A DNA stretch of 64,000 bases from Streptomyces noursei (GTDB taxonomy: Bacteria; Actinomycetota; Actinomycetes; Streptomycetales; Streptomycetaceae). This document shows, piece by piece, positions 34,424 to 43,814 of the stretch. The stretch's first letter is position 1; each line of letters opens with the position of its first letter. The position numbers were made by a program, and so were the translations under genes. Location: the NCBI RefSeq assembly GCF_016917755.1, contig NZ_CP070326.1:6820001-6884000 (forward strand). Reading direction: 5' to 3'. The notes beneath the pieces were generated by a model. That model saw nothing but the letters and a program-made list of their open reading frames with translations. It was not told the origin of the DNA and did not search any database.

Positions 34424-35941
34424 ATGGACCAGCGATCCGAAGTGACCGAACGATTCGCCGAGGGCGCGCAATTCATCGCCGGGAGTCTTCGGCGCGGCAC
34501 CTCCGGCCGCACCCAGGACGTCGTCGACCCGGCCACCGGGGAGACCGTCCTGCGGTACGAACTCGCAGGTACCGGCGATGTGGACGCCGCGGTGGCGGCT
34601 GCCGCGCGGGCCTTCCCGGCCTGGGCCGGGGCGACGCCCGGTGAGCGTTCCGACACCCTGCACGGCTTCGCCGCTGCGCTCGCCGAGGACGCCGCGGACC
34701 TCGCCGCCGCCGAATCCCTGAACTGCGGAAAGCCCATCAAGCTCAGCAAAGAGTTCGACGTTCCTGGCACGATCGACAACGCCGCGTTCTTCGCCGGTGC
34801 CGCCCGCCATCTGGAGGGCAAGGCGGCCGCCGAATACAGCGGCGACCACACCTCGATGATCCGCCGGGAACCGGTCGGCGTGGTCGGTTCCATCGCACCC
34901 TGGAACTATCCGCTCCAGATGGCCGCCTGGAAGGTGCTGCCGGCCATCGCCGCGGGCAACACCATCGTCCTCAAGCCCGCCGAGATCACCCCGCTGACCT
35001 CGCTGCTGTTCGCGCAGGCCGCGCAGCGCGCCGGGCTCCCCGACGGCGTCCTCAACATCGTCTCCGGCGCCGGCCGGGACGCCGGTGAGCACCTGGTGGG
35101 CCACCCCGACGTCGCCATGACCTCCTTCACCGGCTCCACCGCCGTGGGCAAGCGGGTCGCCGAGATCGCCACCGGCACCGTCAAGCGGCTCCACCTGGAG
35201 CTCGGCGGCAAGGCCCCGTTCGTGGTCTTCGACGACGCCGACCTGGAGGCCGCGGTCCACGGGGCGGTCGCCGGCGCCCTGATCAATACGGGCCAGGACT
35301 GCACCGCGGCCACCCGCGCCTACGTCCAGCGCCCGCTCTACGACGCGTTCGTCAGCGGCGTGGCGGACCTGATGGCGGCCGTGCGGCTGGGCGACCCGTT
35401 CGACCCGTCCACCGACCTCGGGCCGCTGATCTCGCACACCCAGCGGGACCGGGTGGCCGGGTTCGTCGAGCGGGCCCGCGGCTACGCCACCGTGGTCACC
35501 GGCGGCGAGGCGCCCCAGGGGGAACTGGCCAAGGGCGCCTACTACCGGCCGACGCTGATCGCCGGCGCCGCCCAGGACAGCGAGATCGTGCAGTCCGAGA
35601 TCTTCGGCCCGGTGCTGGTCGTGCTGCCCTTCGACAGCGACGACGAGGGCCTCGCGCTGGCCAACGACACCCCCTACGGGCTGGCCGCGTCCGCCTGGAG
35701 CCGGGACGTCTACCGCACCGGCCGGGCCACCCGCGAGCTCAACGCCGGCTGCGTCTGGATCAACGACCACATCCCGATCATCAGCGAGATGCCGCACGGC
35801 GGCGCCAAGGCGTCCGGCTTCGGCAAGGACATGTCGGCGTACTCCTTCGAGGAATACACGCAGGTCAAGCACGTGATGTATGACATCACCGGGGTCGCCA
35901 GGAAGGACTGGCACCGGACGATCTTCGGGGACCGCGGCTGA
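34424..35941 (+). CDS. Aldehyde dehydrogenase (gamma-aminobutyraldehyde type), second copy
   Basis: The 505-residue dehydrogenase has catalytic Cys in NTGQDCTAATRA and Glu in HLELGGKAPFVV, and APWNYPLQMAAWKVLPAI at the cofactor pocket. It starts at ATG 34424 after GGAGGAGAG. It heads the polyamine uptake and oxidation operon (dehydrogenase, binding protein, PotABC, FAD oxidase), so the likely substrate is gamma-glutamyl-gamma-aminobutyraldehyde or gamma-aminobutyraldehyde made by that oxidase. The divergence from the first copy suggests different substrate ranges rather than recent duplication. Confidence 0.9.
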   Translation: MDQRSEVTERFAEGAQFIAGSLRRGTSGRTQDVVDPATGETVLRYELAGTGDVDAAVAAAARAFPAWAGATPGERSDTLHGFAAALAEDAADLAAAESLNCGKPIKLSKEFDVPGTIDNAAFFAGAARHLEGKAAAEYSGDHTSMIRREPVGVVGSIAPWNYPLQMAAWKVLPAIAAGNTIVLKPAEITPLTSLLFAQAAQRAGLPDGVLNIVSGAGRDAGEHLVGHPDVAMTSFTGSTAVGKRVAEIATGTVKRLHLELGGKAPFVVFDDADLEAAVHGAVAGALINTGQDCTAATRAYVQRPLYDAFVSGVADLMAAVRLGDPFDPSTDLGPLISHTQRDRVAGFVERARGYATVVTGGEAPQGELAKGAYYRPTLIAGAAQDSEIVQSEIFGPVLVVLPFDSDDEGLALANDTPYGLAASAWSRDVYRTGRATRELNAGCVWINDHIPIISEMPHGGAKASGFGKDMSAYSFEEYTQVKHVMYDITGVARKDWHRTIFGDRG

Positions 35942-36052
35942 CCCCGCCCTAGGGGCGCCCCTCCCACGGGCGTCCCACCCGCCCGCGGCCGGGGCCGCGC
36001 ACCACCGTCACCACCGGCCGCACGCCGGGCACACCCCTGAAAGGCCACGCGC

Positions 36053-37327
36053 ATGGAGCACCTCGAGCAGCCCGCCGCCGCGGCACCATCGTCGCCGCAC
36101 GCCCCCTTCTCGACGGCCGAGCTCACCGCCCTGCGCCGCAGCCTGACCACCGGCCGGCTCGCCATGACCCGCCGCTCGCTGCTCCGGGCCGGCGGGGCCC
36201 TGGCTGCCGTGGTCGGCGGCTCCGCGGCCCTGTCGGCCTGCGGCATCGCCCCCGCCGGCCGCACCGACGCGGCGCTGACCGTGGACCACTCCACGGCGGA
36301 GAAGCGGCTGAACTTCTCCAACTGGACCGAGTACATGGACGTCAGCGACGACGGCAGGCGCCACCCCACGCTGGACGCCTTCCAGCGGCGCACCGGCATC
36401 GCCGTGACGTACACCGAGGACATCAACGACAACGACGAGTTCTTCGGCAAGATCCAGGCACAGCTCGCCAACGGCCAGGACACCGGGCGCGACCTGATCG
36501 TCCTCACCGACTGGATGTGCGCCCGGATGATCTCGCTCGGCTGGATCCAGCCGCTCGACGCGGACCGCCTGCCGCACGCCCGGGCCAACCTCGCGGCGCA
36601 GTTCCGCAACCCCACCTGGGACCCGGGCCGCAAGCACTCCTACGTCTGGCAGAGCATTCCCGCGATCATCGCCTACAACGCCAAGGCCACCGGCGGCCGG
36701 AGCGTCGACTCGATCAGCCAGCTGCTGGAGGACCCGCAGCTCAAGGGGCGGGTCGGCTTTCTCTCCGAGATGCGCGACACCGTCGGGCTGACCCTGCTCG
36801 ACATGGGCAAACGGCCCGAGGACGTCACCGCCGACGACTACGACGCCGCGCTCGCCCGCCTCCAGAAGGGCGTCGACACCAAGCAGATCCGCCGCTTCAC
36901 CGGCAACGACTACACCAACGACCTGGACAAGGGCGACCTCGCCGCGTGCGTCGCCTGGGCCGGGGACGTCGTCCAACTGCAGAGCGACAACCCCGACATC
37001 CGCTACGCCGTCCCCAAGGCCGGCTACATGACCTCCACCGACAACCTGATGGTGCCCAGCAAAGCCCGCCACAAGGGGAACGCCGAACGGCTCATCGACT
37101 ACTACTACGAGCCGAAGGTCGCGGCCCGGCTCGCCGCGTACATCAACTACGCCTGCCCCGTCGACGGGGTGCGCGCGGAACTCGCCCGGATCGACCGGGA
37201 GTTGGCGGAGAACCCGCTGATCCTGCCGGACGAGGAGATGACCGCCCGGTCCCACTCCTTCCGCGCCCTGAACCCTCAGGAGAACAGGGTGTTCAACCAG
37301 AAGTTCTCCGACCTCACCGGTGCCTGA
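36053..37327 (+). CDS. potD: Spermidine/putrescine ABC transporter substrate-binding lipoprotein
   Basis: The 424-residue protein has an unusual 37-residue leader before a twin-arginine signal (MTRRSLLRAG) and lipobox LSAC. GAAAGG upstream supports ATG 36053; starting at the internal Met 38 would give a more ordinary signal. The mature protein resembles PotD and shares with the protein at 30339 the stretches TLDAFQ, VTYTE, NDNDEFFGKI, DWMCAR and RRFTGNDY. It is the dedicated binding protein of the downstream ATPase and two permeases. Confidence 0.9.
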   Translation: MEHLEQPAAAAPSSPHAPFSTAELTALRRSLTTGRLAMTRRSLLRAGGALAAVVGGSAALSACGIAPAGRTDAALTVDHSTAEKRLNFSNWTEYMDVSDDGRRHPTLDAFQRRTGIAVTYTEDINDNDEFFGKIQAQLANGQDTGRDLIVLTDWMCARMISLGWIQPLDADRLPHARANLAAQFRNPTWDPGRKHSYVWQSIPAIIAYNAKATGGRSVDSISQLLEDPQLKGRVGFLSEMRDTVGLTLLDMGKRPEDVTADDYDAALARLQKGVDTKQIRRFTGNDYTNDLDKGDLAACVAWAGDVVQLQSDNPDIRYAVPKAGYMTSTDNLMVPSKARHKGNAERLIDYYYEPKVAARLAAYINYACPVDGVRAELARIDRELAENPLILPDEEMTARSHSFRALNPQENRVFNQKFSDLTGA

Positions 37328-37406
37328 GCCGGTCCCGACGGCGCCCGGCCGCACACCGGGCCCGCCCGAGCCGTTCTGCCCCCTTACGACCCACGGGACG
37401 ACCCAT

Positions 37407-38588
37407 ATGACCACTACCTCGACCCCCCAGAGCAGCGGCGGCGACGTCCGCCTGCACCGGATCAGCAAAACCTACGGCTCCTTCACCGCCGTCCACCCGC
37501 TCGACCTCACCATCCCCGCCGGGTCCTTCTTCGCGCTGCTGGGCGCCTCCGGCTGCGGCAAGACCACCACCCTGCGCATGATCGCCGGCCTGGAGGAGCC
37601 CACCACCGGGACGGTCGAACTCGCCGGCCGGGACGTCACCGCCCTGCCGCCCTACAAGCGCCAGGTCAACACCGTCTTCCAGAACTACGCGCTCTTCCCG
37701 CACCTGGACATCTACGAGAACGTCGCCTTCGGACTGCGCCGCCGCGGCATCAAGTCCGTCAAGAAGCAGGTCGAGGAGATGCTCGACCTGGTCCAGCTCG
37801 GCCCGATGGCGCGCCGCAAGCCGCAGCAGCTCTCCGGCGGTCAGCAGCAGCGGGTCGCGGTCGCCCGCGCGCTGATCAACCACCCCGAGGTGCTGCTGCT
37901 GGACGAACCGCTGGGCGCCCTCGACCTCAAGCTGCGCCGCCAGATGCAGCTGGAGCTCAAGCGCATCCAGACCGAGGTCGGCATCACCTTCGTGCACGTC
38001 ACCCACGACCAGGAGGAGGCCATGACGATGGCCGACACCGTGGCCGTGATGAACGGCGGCCGGGTCGAACAGCTCGGCGCCCCCGCCGAGTTGTACGAGA
38101 ACCCCGCCACCACCTTCGTCGCGAACTTCCTGGGCACCTCCAACCTCATCGAGGCCGAGGTCACCGAGGCCGGCGGCACGGAACTCGTCCTGACGGCCGG
38201 CGGCGCCACGCTCCGGCTGCCCACCCGGCGATGTAGCACCCCGGCCCGCAAGGGCGAGAAGGTGCTGGCCGGCTTCCGCCCGGAGAAGGTCGTCCTGGCG
38301 CACGCCGACGACGCCGCGGCGATACCCGAGGGGCACAACCGGATGGCCGGCCGCGTGAAGATCGCCAGCTTCATCGGCGTCTCCACCCAGTACGTCGTGG
38401 ACGTCCCCGGCGTCGGTGAACTCTCCGTCTACGAGCAGAACATCGGGCGGGACGGCCGCCTGGTCCCCGGCGCCGACATCGTCCTGCACTGGGAGCCGGA
38501 GCACACCTTCGGCCTCGACGCCGACCAGTCCCTGCTCGCCGGGACAGTGGGCGACGCCGGCGCGGACCTCGACGAGGAGGCCGCATGA
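37407..38588 (+). CDS. potA: Polyamine ABC transporter ATP-binding protein
   Basis: The 393-residue ATPase has Walker A GASGCGKTT, Q-loop NTVFQNYALFPH, signature LSGGQQQRVAVARAL, Walker B VLLLDEPLGALDLKLR and switch THDQEEAM. A TOBE domain follows from about residue 280 (GFRPEKVVLAHADD). ATG 37407 is chosen over GTG 37320 because the 29 extra residues are Pro-rich and match no family N-terminus. Its stop overlaps the start of potB (ATGA), so translation is coupled. Confidence 0.93.
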   Translation: MTTTSTPQSSGGDVRLHRISKTYGSFTAVHPLDLTIPAGSFFALLGASGCGKTTTLRMIAGLEEPTTGTVELAGRDVTALPPYKRQVNTVFQNYALFPHLDIYENVAFGLRRRGIKSVKKQVEEMLDLVQLGPMARRKPQQLSGGQQQRVAVARALINHPEVLLLDEPLGALDLKLRRQMQLELKRIQTEVGITFVHVTHDQEEAMTMADTVAVMNGGRVEQLGAPAELYENPATTFVANFLGTSNLIEAEVTEAGGTELVLTAGGATLRLPTRRCSTPARKGEKVLAGFRPEKVVLAHADDAAAIPEGHNRMAGRVKIASFIGVSTQYVVDVPGVGELSVYEQNIGRDGRLVPGADIVLHWEPEHTFGLDADQSLLAGTVGDAGADLDEEAA

Positions 38589-39523
38589 GCACCACCGAAG
38601 CCCCCGCGCCACCGGAGGCGCCCACCGAGGACGCGGCACTGCCGATCCGCAAGACCCCCACCCGCAAGCGCCTGGTCCCCTACTGGCTGCTGCTCCCCGG
38701 CATCCTCTGGCTGGTCGTCTTCTTCGCCGCCCCACTCGTCTACCAGGCATCGACCTCCCTCCAGACCGGCTCCCTCGAAGAGGGCTTCAAGCTCACCTGG
38801 CACTTCGCCACCTACTGGGACGCGCTGGCCGAATACTGGCCGCAGTTCGTCCGCTCGGTCGGCTACGCGGCGATCGCCACCGTGCTCTGCCTGCTGCTCG
38901 GCTACCCCCTGGCGTATCTGATCGCCTTCAAGGCCGGCCGCTGGCGCAACCTCGTGATGATCCTCGTCATCGCCCCGTTCTTCACCAGCTTCCTGATCCG
39001 CACTCTGGCCTGGAAGACGATCCTGGCCGACGGCGGCCCGGTGGTCGGCGCGCTCAACGCGCTGCACATCCTGGACGTCACCAGTGCCCTGGGCATCACC
39101 GAAGGGCACCGGGTACTGGCCACCCCGCTGGCGGTGGTCTGCGGTCTGACCTACAACTTCCTGCCGTTCATGGTGCTGCCCCTGTACACCTCGCTGGAGC
39201 GCATCGACCCACGGTTGCACGAGGCCGCCGGCGACCTCTACGCCCGCCCGGCCACCACCTTCCGCCGGGTCACCTTCCCGCTGTCCATGCCCGGCGTCGT
39301 CGCCGGCACCCTGCTGACCTTCATCCCGGCCGCCGGCGACTACATCAACGCCGAGTTGCTGGGCTCCACCGACCAGAAGATGATCGGCAACGTCATCCAG
39401 TCGCAGTTCCTGCGGGTCCTGGACTACCCGACCGCCGCCGCGCTCTCCTTCATCCTCATGGCGGCCATCCTCGCCATGGTCACGATCTACATCCGCAAGT
39501 CCGGGACGGAGGATCTGGTCTGA
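38585..39523 (+). CDS. potB: Polyamine ABC transporter permease PotB-like
   Basis: The 312-residue permease has six membrane segments after a hydrophilic N-terminus of about 35 residues. The EAA loop is LHEAAGDLYARPATTFRRVTFP, which contacts the ATPase. Comparison with PotB: TYNFLPFMVLPLY precedes the loop as in the family. Overlaps potA by 4 bases and potC by one base. Confidence 0.92.
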   Translation: MSTTEAPAPPEAPTEDAALPIRKTPTRKRLVPYWLLLPGILWLVVFFAAPLVYQASTSLQTGSLEEGFKLTWHFATYWDALAEYWPQFVRSVGYAAIATVLCLLLGYPLAYLIAFKAGRWRNLVMILVIAPFFTSFLIRTLAWKTILADGGPVVGALNALHILDVTSALGITEGHRVLATPLAVVCGLTYNFLPFMVLPLYTSLERIDPRLHEAAGDLYARPATTFRRVTFPLSMPGVVAGTLLTFIPAAGDYINAELLGSTDQKMIGNVIQSQFLRVLDYPTAAALSFILMAAILAMVTIYIRKSGTEDLV

Positions 39524-40401
39524 TGGCGGCAACCGACACCCCCGCGAAGGACCCGGCCGCAACCACGGCCACCGCACCGGCGCCCCGGCGCACCTCCGGC
39601 AAGGGCCTGCGCTGGCTGCGCCGCAACCTCGTCACCCTGGCGGGACTGGCCACGCTGGCCTATCTGGTCCTGCCCAACGTCGTGGTGATGGTCTTCTCCT
39701 TCAACAAGCCCAACGGGCGCTTCAACTACCAGTGGACGCGGTTCTCCACCGACGCCTGGACCGATCCGTGCGGCGTCGCCGACATGTGCGGCTCGCTCGG
39801 GCTGAGCCTGGAGATAGCCGTCTGGGCCACCGTCGGCGCGACCGCCCTCGGCACCATGATCGCGTTCGCGCTGGCCCGCTACCGCTTCCGGGCCCGCGCG
39901 GCCGTCAACACCCTGATCTTCCTGCCGATGGCGATGCCCGAGGTCGTCATGGCCGCCTCCCTGGCCACCCTCTTCCTCAACATGGGCATCCGGTTCGGCT
40001 TCTGGACGATCCTGATCGCGCACATCATGTTCTGCCTGAGCTTCGTCGTCACCGCCGTCAAGGCCCGCGTGATGAGCATGGACCCGCGGCTCGAACAGGC
40101 CGCCCAGGACCTCTACGCCACACCGGTGCAGACCTTCCTGCGGGTGACGCTGCCGATCGCCGCGCCCGGCATCGCCGCCGGCGCCCTGCTCTCCTTCGCG
40201 CTCTCCTTCGACGACTTCATCATCACGAACTTCAACGCCGGCTCCACCGTGACCTTCCCCATGTTCGTCTGGGGATCGGCACAGCGGGGCACACCCGTTC
40301 AAATCAATGTCATCGGTACGGCGATGTTCCTGGTCGCCGTGCTCTGCGTGTTCGCCGGCCAGACGGCCGGAAACCGACGTAAGCGCAGTAAACGCAGCTA
40401 G
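39523..40401 (+). CDS. potC: Polyamine ABC transporter permease PotC-like
   Basis: The 292-residue permease begins at ATG 39523 on the last base of the potB stop. The EAA loop is LEQAAQDLYATPVQTFLRVTLP, and the PotC-typical SFDDFIITNFNAG follows. Six membrane segments are visible. The N-terminal 35 residues are Ala/Pro/Thr-rich and cytoplasmic. Together with PotA, PotB and one of the two lipoproteins it forms the polyamine importer. Confidence 0.92.
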   Translation: MAATDTPAKDPAATTATAPAPRRTSGKGLRWLRRNLVTLAGLATLAYLVLPNVVVMVFSFNKPNGRFNYQWTRFSTDAWTDPCGVADMCGSLGLSLEIAVWATVGATALGTMIAFALARYRFRARAAVNTLIFLPMAMPEVVMAASLATLFLNMGIRFGFWTILIAHIMFCLSFVVTAVKARVMSMDPRLEQAAQDLYATPVQTFLRVTLPIAAPGIAAGALLSFALSFDDFIITNFNAGSTVTFPMFVWGSAQRGTPVQINVIGTAMFLVAVLCVFAGQTAGNRRKRSKRS

Positions 40402-40415
40402 AGGAGCTGAGAACC

Positions 40416-41843
40416 ATGGCACGAGCTGCCATGAAGACCTCGGGGGTCTCCCCCGTCCATGCGCTGGCCGACGCCGCCCTCACGCCGTTCTGGCTTGAGG
40501 ACCCGGCCCGGCCGGACACCGAGCCCGCCCTCGTCGGCGACGAGCACTGCGACCTGCTGGTCGTCGGCGGCGGGTACTCAGGACTGTGGACCGCGCTGCT
40601 CGCCAAGGAGCGCGACCCGCAGCGTGACGTCGTCCTCATCGAGGGCCAGGAGGTCGGCTGGGCCGCCTCCGGCCGCAACGGCGGCTTCTGCGCCGCCTCC
40701 CTCACCCACGGGCTGGGCAACGGACTGGCCCGTTGGCCCGGCGAACTGACCAAGCTGGAGGAGTTGGGCGCCCGCAACCTCGACGCCATCGAGGACGCGG
40801 TCGCCCGCCACGGCATCGACTGCGACTTCGAGCGCACCGGCGAGATCGACGTCGCCACCGCCCCGCACCAGGTCGCCGAACTCCACGAGATGGCCGAGGA
40901 AGCCGAGCAACTGGGCCTCACCGGCTATGAGTTCCTCGACCGCGAGGCGGTCCGCGCCGAGGTCGCCTCGCCCACCTTCCTGGCCGGCCTGTGGGACCGC
41001 ACCGGCGTCGCCATGGTGCACCCGGCCAAGCTCGCCTGGGGCCTGAAGCGGGCCTGCCGCTCCCTGGGCGTGCGGATCTACGAGCACACCCCCGGTACCC
41101 AACTGTCCTCGCGCGGCGCGGGCATCGCGGTCCGCACGCCCTACGGCCGGGTCTTCGCCCGGCACGCGGCGCTGGCCACCAACGCCTTCCCGTCGCTGGT
41201 CAAGCGGCTCCGCCCGTTCGTCGCGCCGGTCTACGACTACGCCCTGATGACCGAGCCGCTCACCGAGCAGCAGCTCGCCGCCATCGGCTGGAAGAACCGG
41301 CCCGGCCTGAGCGACAGCGCCAACCACTTCCACTACTTCCGCATCACCGCCGACAACCGCATCCTGTGGGGCGGCTACGACATCATCTACCACTACGGCG
41401 GCGACGTCCGGGCCGAGTACGACCACCACCCGGACACCTACCGCAAGCTGGCCGAGCACTTCTTCACCTGCTTCCCCCAGTTGGAGGGCATCCGCTTCAC
41501 GCACACCTGGGGCGGCGCGATCGACACCTGCTCCCGCTTCTCGGCCTTCTTCGGCACCGCCCACGGCGGCCGGACCGCGTACGCGCTCGGCTACACCGGG
41601 CTCGGCGTCGGCGCCACCCGCTTCGGCGCGGAGGTGATGCTGGACCTGCTGTCGGGGGAGCGCACCGAGCGGACCGAGCTGGAGATGGTGCGGAGCAAGC
41701 CGCTGCCGTTCCCGCCCGAGCCGGTGCGCTCGCTGGGCATCGGCATCACCCAGTGGTCCATGACCCGCGCCGACGAGAACGGCGGCCGGCGCAACCTGTG
41801 GCTCAAGGCCATGGACAAGGTCGGCCTGGGCTTCGACAGCTGA
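40416..41843 (+). CDS. puuB: FAD-dependent oxidoreductase, gamma-glutamylputrescine oxidase-like
   Basis: The 475-residue flavoenzyme has the dinucleotide motif LVVGGGYSGLWTALLAKE near residue 50 and the DAO fold including WAASGRNGGFCAASL (PuuB-type loop) and GYTGLGVGATRFGAE at the C-terminal FAD contact. Relatives oxidise gamma-glutamylputrescine to the aldehyde, which the operon's dehydrogenase then oxidises. A GAGGAG site lies 9 bases upstream of ATG 40416. The gamma-glutamylating synthetase is not in this window; in S. coelicolor GlnA3 and GlnA4-type genes lie elsewhere (recalled). Confidence 0.87.
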   Translation: MARAAMKTSGVSPVHALADAALTPFWLEDPARPDTEPALVGDEHCDLLVVGGGYSGLWTALLAKERDPQRDVVLIEGQEVGWAASGRNGGFCAASLTHGLGNGLARWPGELTKLEELGARNLDAIEDAVARHGIDCDFERTGEIDVATAPHQVAELHEMAEEAEQLGLTGYEFLDREAVRAEVASPTFLAGLWDRTGVAMVHPAKLAWGLKRACRSLGVRIYEHTPGTQLSSRGAGIAVRTPYGRVFARHAALATNAFPSLVKRLRPFVAPVYDYALMTEPLTEQQLAAIGWKNRPGLSDSANHFHYFRITADNRILWGGYDIIYHYGGDVRAEYDHHPDTYRKLAEHFFTCFPQLEGIRFTHTWGGAIDTCSRFSAFFGTAHGGRTAYALGYTGLGVGATRFGAEVMLDLLSGERTERTELEMVRSKPLPFPPEPVRSLGIGITQWSMTRADENGGRRNLWLKAMDKVGLGFDS

Positions 41844-41870
41844 TCCGCCGAGTCTGACGGCGCCCGACCG

Positions 41871-41899
41871 GGGCGGGCGGCCCGCGTGGTCGCCCGCCC
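41871..41899 (+). terminator. Terminator after the polyamine operon
   Basis: GGGCGGGCG (41871-41879) and CGCCCGCCC (41891-41899) form a 9-bp stem with an 11-base loop, 28 bases after the oxidase stop. No T-run follows. Confidence 0.55.
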
Positions 41900-42024
41900 T
41901 CGCCCGGGTCGGATCGGTCCGGGCACGGACGGTGTTAGTCAACTGTTAGTGGATCAACAGTCGCCCCGGGCAGATTGGTGGTGCGGCGGAAGACCGCCCA
42001 CCCGACCACGAGGGGACACCCACC

Positions 42025-42750
42025 ATGTCGCACCGCAGCACGCTCCGCCGGGGCCGCACCGCCATCGTCGCCGGCCTGATCGCCACCGCCGCGCTCGGCC
42101 TCACCGCCTGCAACGGCACCGGCGGCTCCGACGCCGCCCCGGCCTCGTCCGTCTCCGCCGCGGCCCCCGGCTCCCAGGACGGCAGCACCGGCTCCCAGGG
42201 CTCCGGCACCACCACCACCGGCGGGTCGGGCGGTGCGGCCACCGCCTCCGCGCACAGCAGCGGCAGCACGGGCGGCAGCGGCGGGCACGGCGGCCACAAG
42301 GGGCAGTCCGGCGACCGGCTCGGCCACTGCACCACCGGCGGGCTGCAGGCCGGCTGGGGCTCGGAGGGCGGCGGCGTGCCGGACATGAAGAGCGACCAGC
42401 AGCAGACCGCCGCGGTGTGGCTGAAGAACATCAGCGGCACCCCGTGCAGCATCTCCGGCTTCCCGGGCGTCCAGATCAAGGGCACCGACGGCACCACCTG
42501 GGACCTCCAACGCTCGGCCAAGAAGCCGGAGTCGAAGGTGCTGCAGCCGAACGCGCACACCACGTTCACCCTCACCCTGCTGCCCAGCACCCGCGCCGAC
42601 GACAAGAAGGTCGAGCCCGGCCAGGTGCTGATCACCCCGCCGAACGAGAAGAAGCACTTCCAGCTCCAGTGGCCCTTCGGCGGCGCCATCCTGGACCAGT
42701 CCGGCGCCACCCACCCGGGCACCTTCGTCAACCCCGTCAACGTGCCGTAG
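42025..42750 (+). CDS. DUF4232 domain lipoprotein
   Basis: The 241-residue protein has a signal peptide with lipobox LTAC, a Ser/Gly/Thr-rich linker of about 60 residues, and a C-terminal DUF4232 domain (LGHCTTGGLQAGWGS, VWLKNISGTPCSISGFPGVQ with two cysteines likely disulfide-bonded, then TFTLTLLPS). Such proteins are common, secreted and uncharacterised in Streptomyces. It has its own promoter region with repeated GTTAGT words at 41933-41951. No operon partner. Confidence 0.87.
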   Translation: MSHRSTLRRGRTAIVAGLIATAALGLTACNGTGGSDAAPASSVSAAAPGSQDGSTGSQGSGTTTTGGSGGAATASAHSSGSTGGSGGHGGHKGQSGDRLGHCTTGGLQAGWGSEGGGVPDMKSDQQQTAAVWLKNISGTPCSISGFPGVQIKGTDGTTWDLQRSAKKPESKVLQPNAHTTFTLTLLPSTRADDKKVEPGQVLITPPNEKKHFQLQWPFGGAILDQSGATHPGTFVNPVNVP

Positions 42751-42897
42751 CCGACGCGCGCCGATCGCCCGCGCGGTGAGGCGAGGCGAGGCGAGGTGGC
42801 GATGCGTCAGGTGATCGTCCGGGGTGGGGCTGCGGCGTGTGCGGCGGGGCGCGGGGCGGGTGGTCGAGAGCCGTGCCCCTCGCCGGTCCCGGTGGTG

Positions 42898-43743
42898 TCA
42901 GCCGGCGCCGGCCCCCGGACCCGTGTCCCGGCGGCCGGTCCGGCCGCCGGCCTGGCCGCCGGTCCGTCCGCCCCACCGGTCGCACACCACGCACCACAGC
43001 GGCAGCAGCACTCCCGCCAGGCACCAGCCACCGAGCACATCCAGCGGCCAGTGGTAGCCCTGCCGCACCAGCCCCAGCCCGACACCCGCGTTGAGCAGCC
43101 CGGTCGCCACCGCGACCAGCCGCGCGGCGAGTGCCGCGACAGCGCGCCGACCGCTCCGCCGCCGCGCGGCCCGGTCGCCCCGCCGTCCCGCGTACGCCCG
43201 GATCAGCAGCAGGGCCACCAGCCCGTACGCCACCGCCGCCGTCGCACCGTGTCCGGACGGATAGAACCCCTCGTGCGACCCGGCCATCCGGGGCGGTCCC
43301 GGCCGGTCCAGACACACCTTGAACGGGACGACGAGCGCCGGCACGGCGGCCAGGGCCCCCAACGCGGCGACCGGCGGCAGCCACGGCCGCGCCGGACCGC
43401 CCGACCCGTTGCCCGCCCCGCGGCGCAGCCGCCACAGCACCCACCCCGCCGCCACCGACAGCACCGGCAGCGCCACCGTCGTATTGCCGAGGTCGGCGAG
43501 GAACTGCGCGAGCGGCCCGGGAACGGCGCTCGCCGCCACCTCGCGGCCCCACCGCTCGTCGAGCCCGCGCACCGCCCCGTGGGCCGCCACCTGCCAGGTG
43601 ACCAGCGCGAAGAGCAGCGCACTGCACAGCGCGACGAGCCCGCACCGGCGCGCCGACCACGCACCACGGGAAGCGGGATCAGGGGAATCGTCGGGACCGT
43701 CGGGATCACGGGAACGGCGTGCCCGACCGACGAGCCGTCCCAT
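42898..43743 (-). CDS. PAP2 superfamily phosphatase, membrane-bound
   Basis: From ATG 43743 the protein has 281 residues and about six membrane helices. The PAP2 catalytic triad motifs are KVCLDRPGPP, YPSGHGA and GLVRQGYHWPLDVLGG (His and Asp kept; the usual SR is VR). Such enzymes dephosphorylate undecaprenyl pyrophosphate, phosphatidate or similar lipids. In-frame GTG codons at 43746 and 43755 are alternative starts. A terminator-like hairpin sits 29 bases ahead of the start in the leader, so expression may be attenuated. Confidence 0.82.
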   Translation of the reverse strand: MGRLVGRARRSRDPDGPDDSPDPASRGAWSARRCGLVALCSALLFALVTWQVAAHGAVRGLDERWGREVAASAVPGPLAQFLADLGNTTVALPVLSVAAGWVLWRLRRGAGNGSGGPARPWLPPVAALGALAAVPALVVPFKVCLDRPGPPRMAGSHEGFYPSGHGATAAVAYGLVALLLIRAYAGRRGDRAARRRSGRRAVAALAARLVAVATGLLNAGVGLGLVRQGYHWPLDVLGGWCLAGVLLPLWCVVCDRWGGRTGGQAGGRTGRRDTGPGAGAG

Positions 43744-43771
43744 CACAAGAGACACCCCACATCGTAAAAAG

Positions 43772-43814
43772 GCAGCCGCTCCGGAACAGGGGGGGGTGGT
43801 TCCGGAGCGGCTGC
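43772..43814 (-). terminator. Intrinsic-terminator hairpin in the PAP2 leader
   Basis: Arms 43772-43787 and 43799-43814 are a perfect 16-bp stem with an 11-base loop. On the reverse strand the stem is followed by CC and then TTTTT, a proper intrinsic terminator and rare for this genome. It lies between gabT and the PAP2 start, so it either ends the gabT transcript or attenuates PAP2. Confidence 0.75.
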
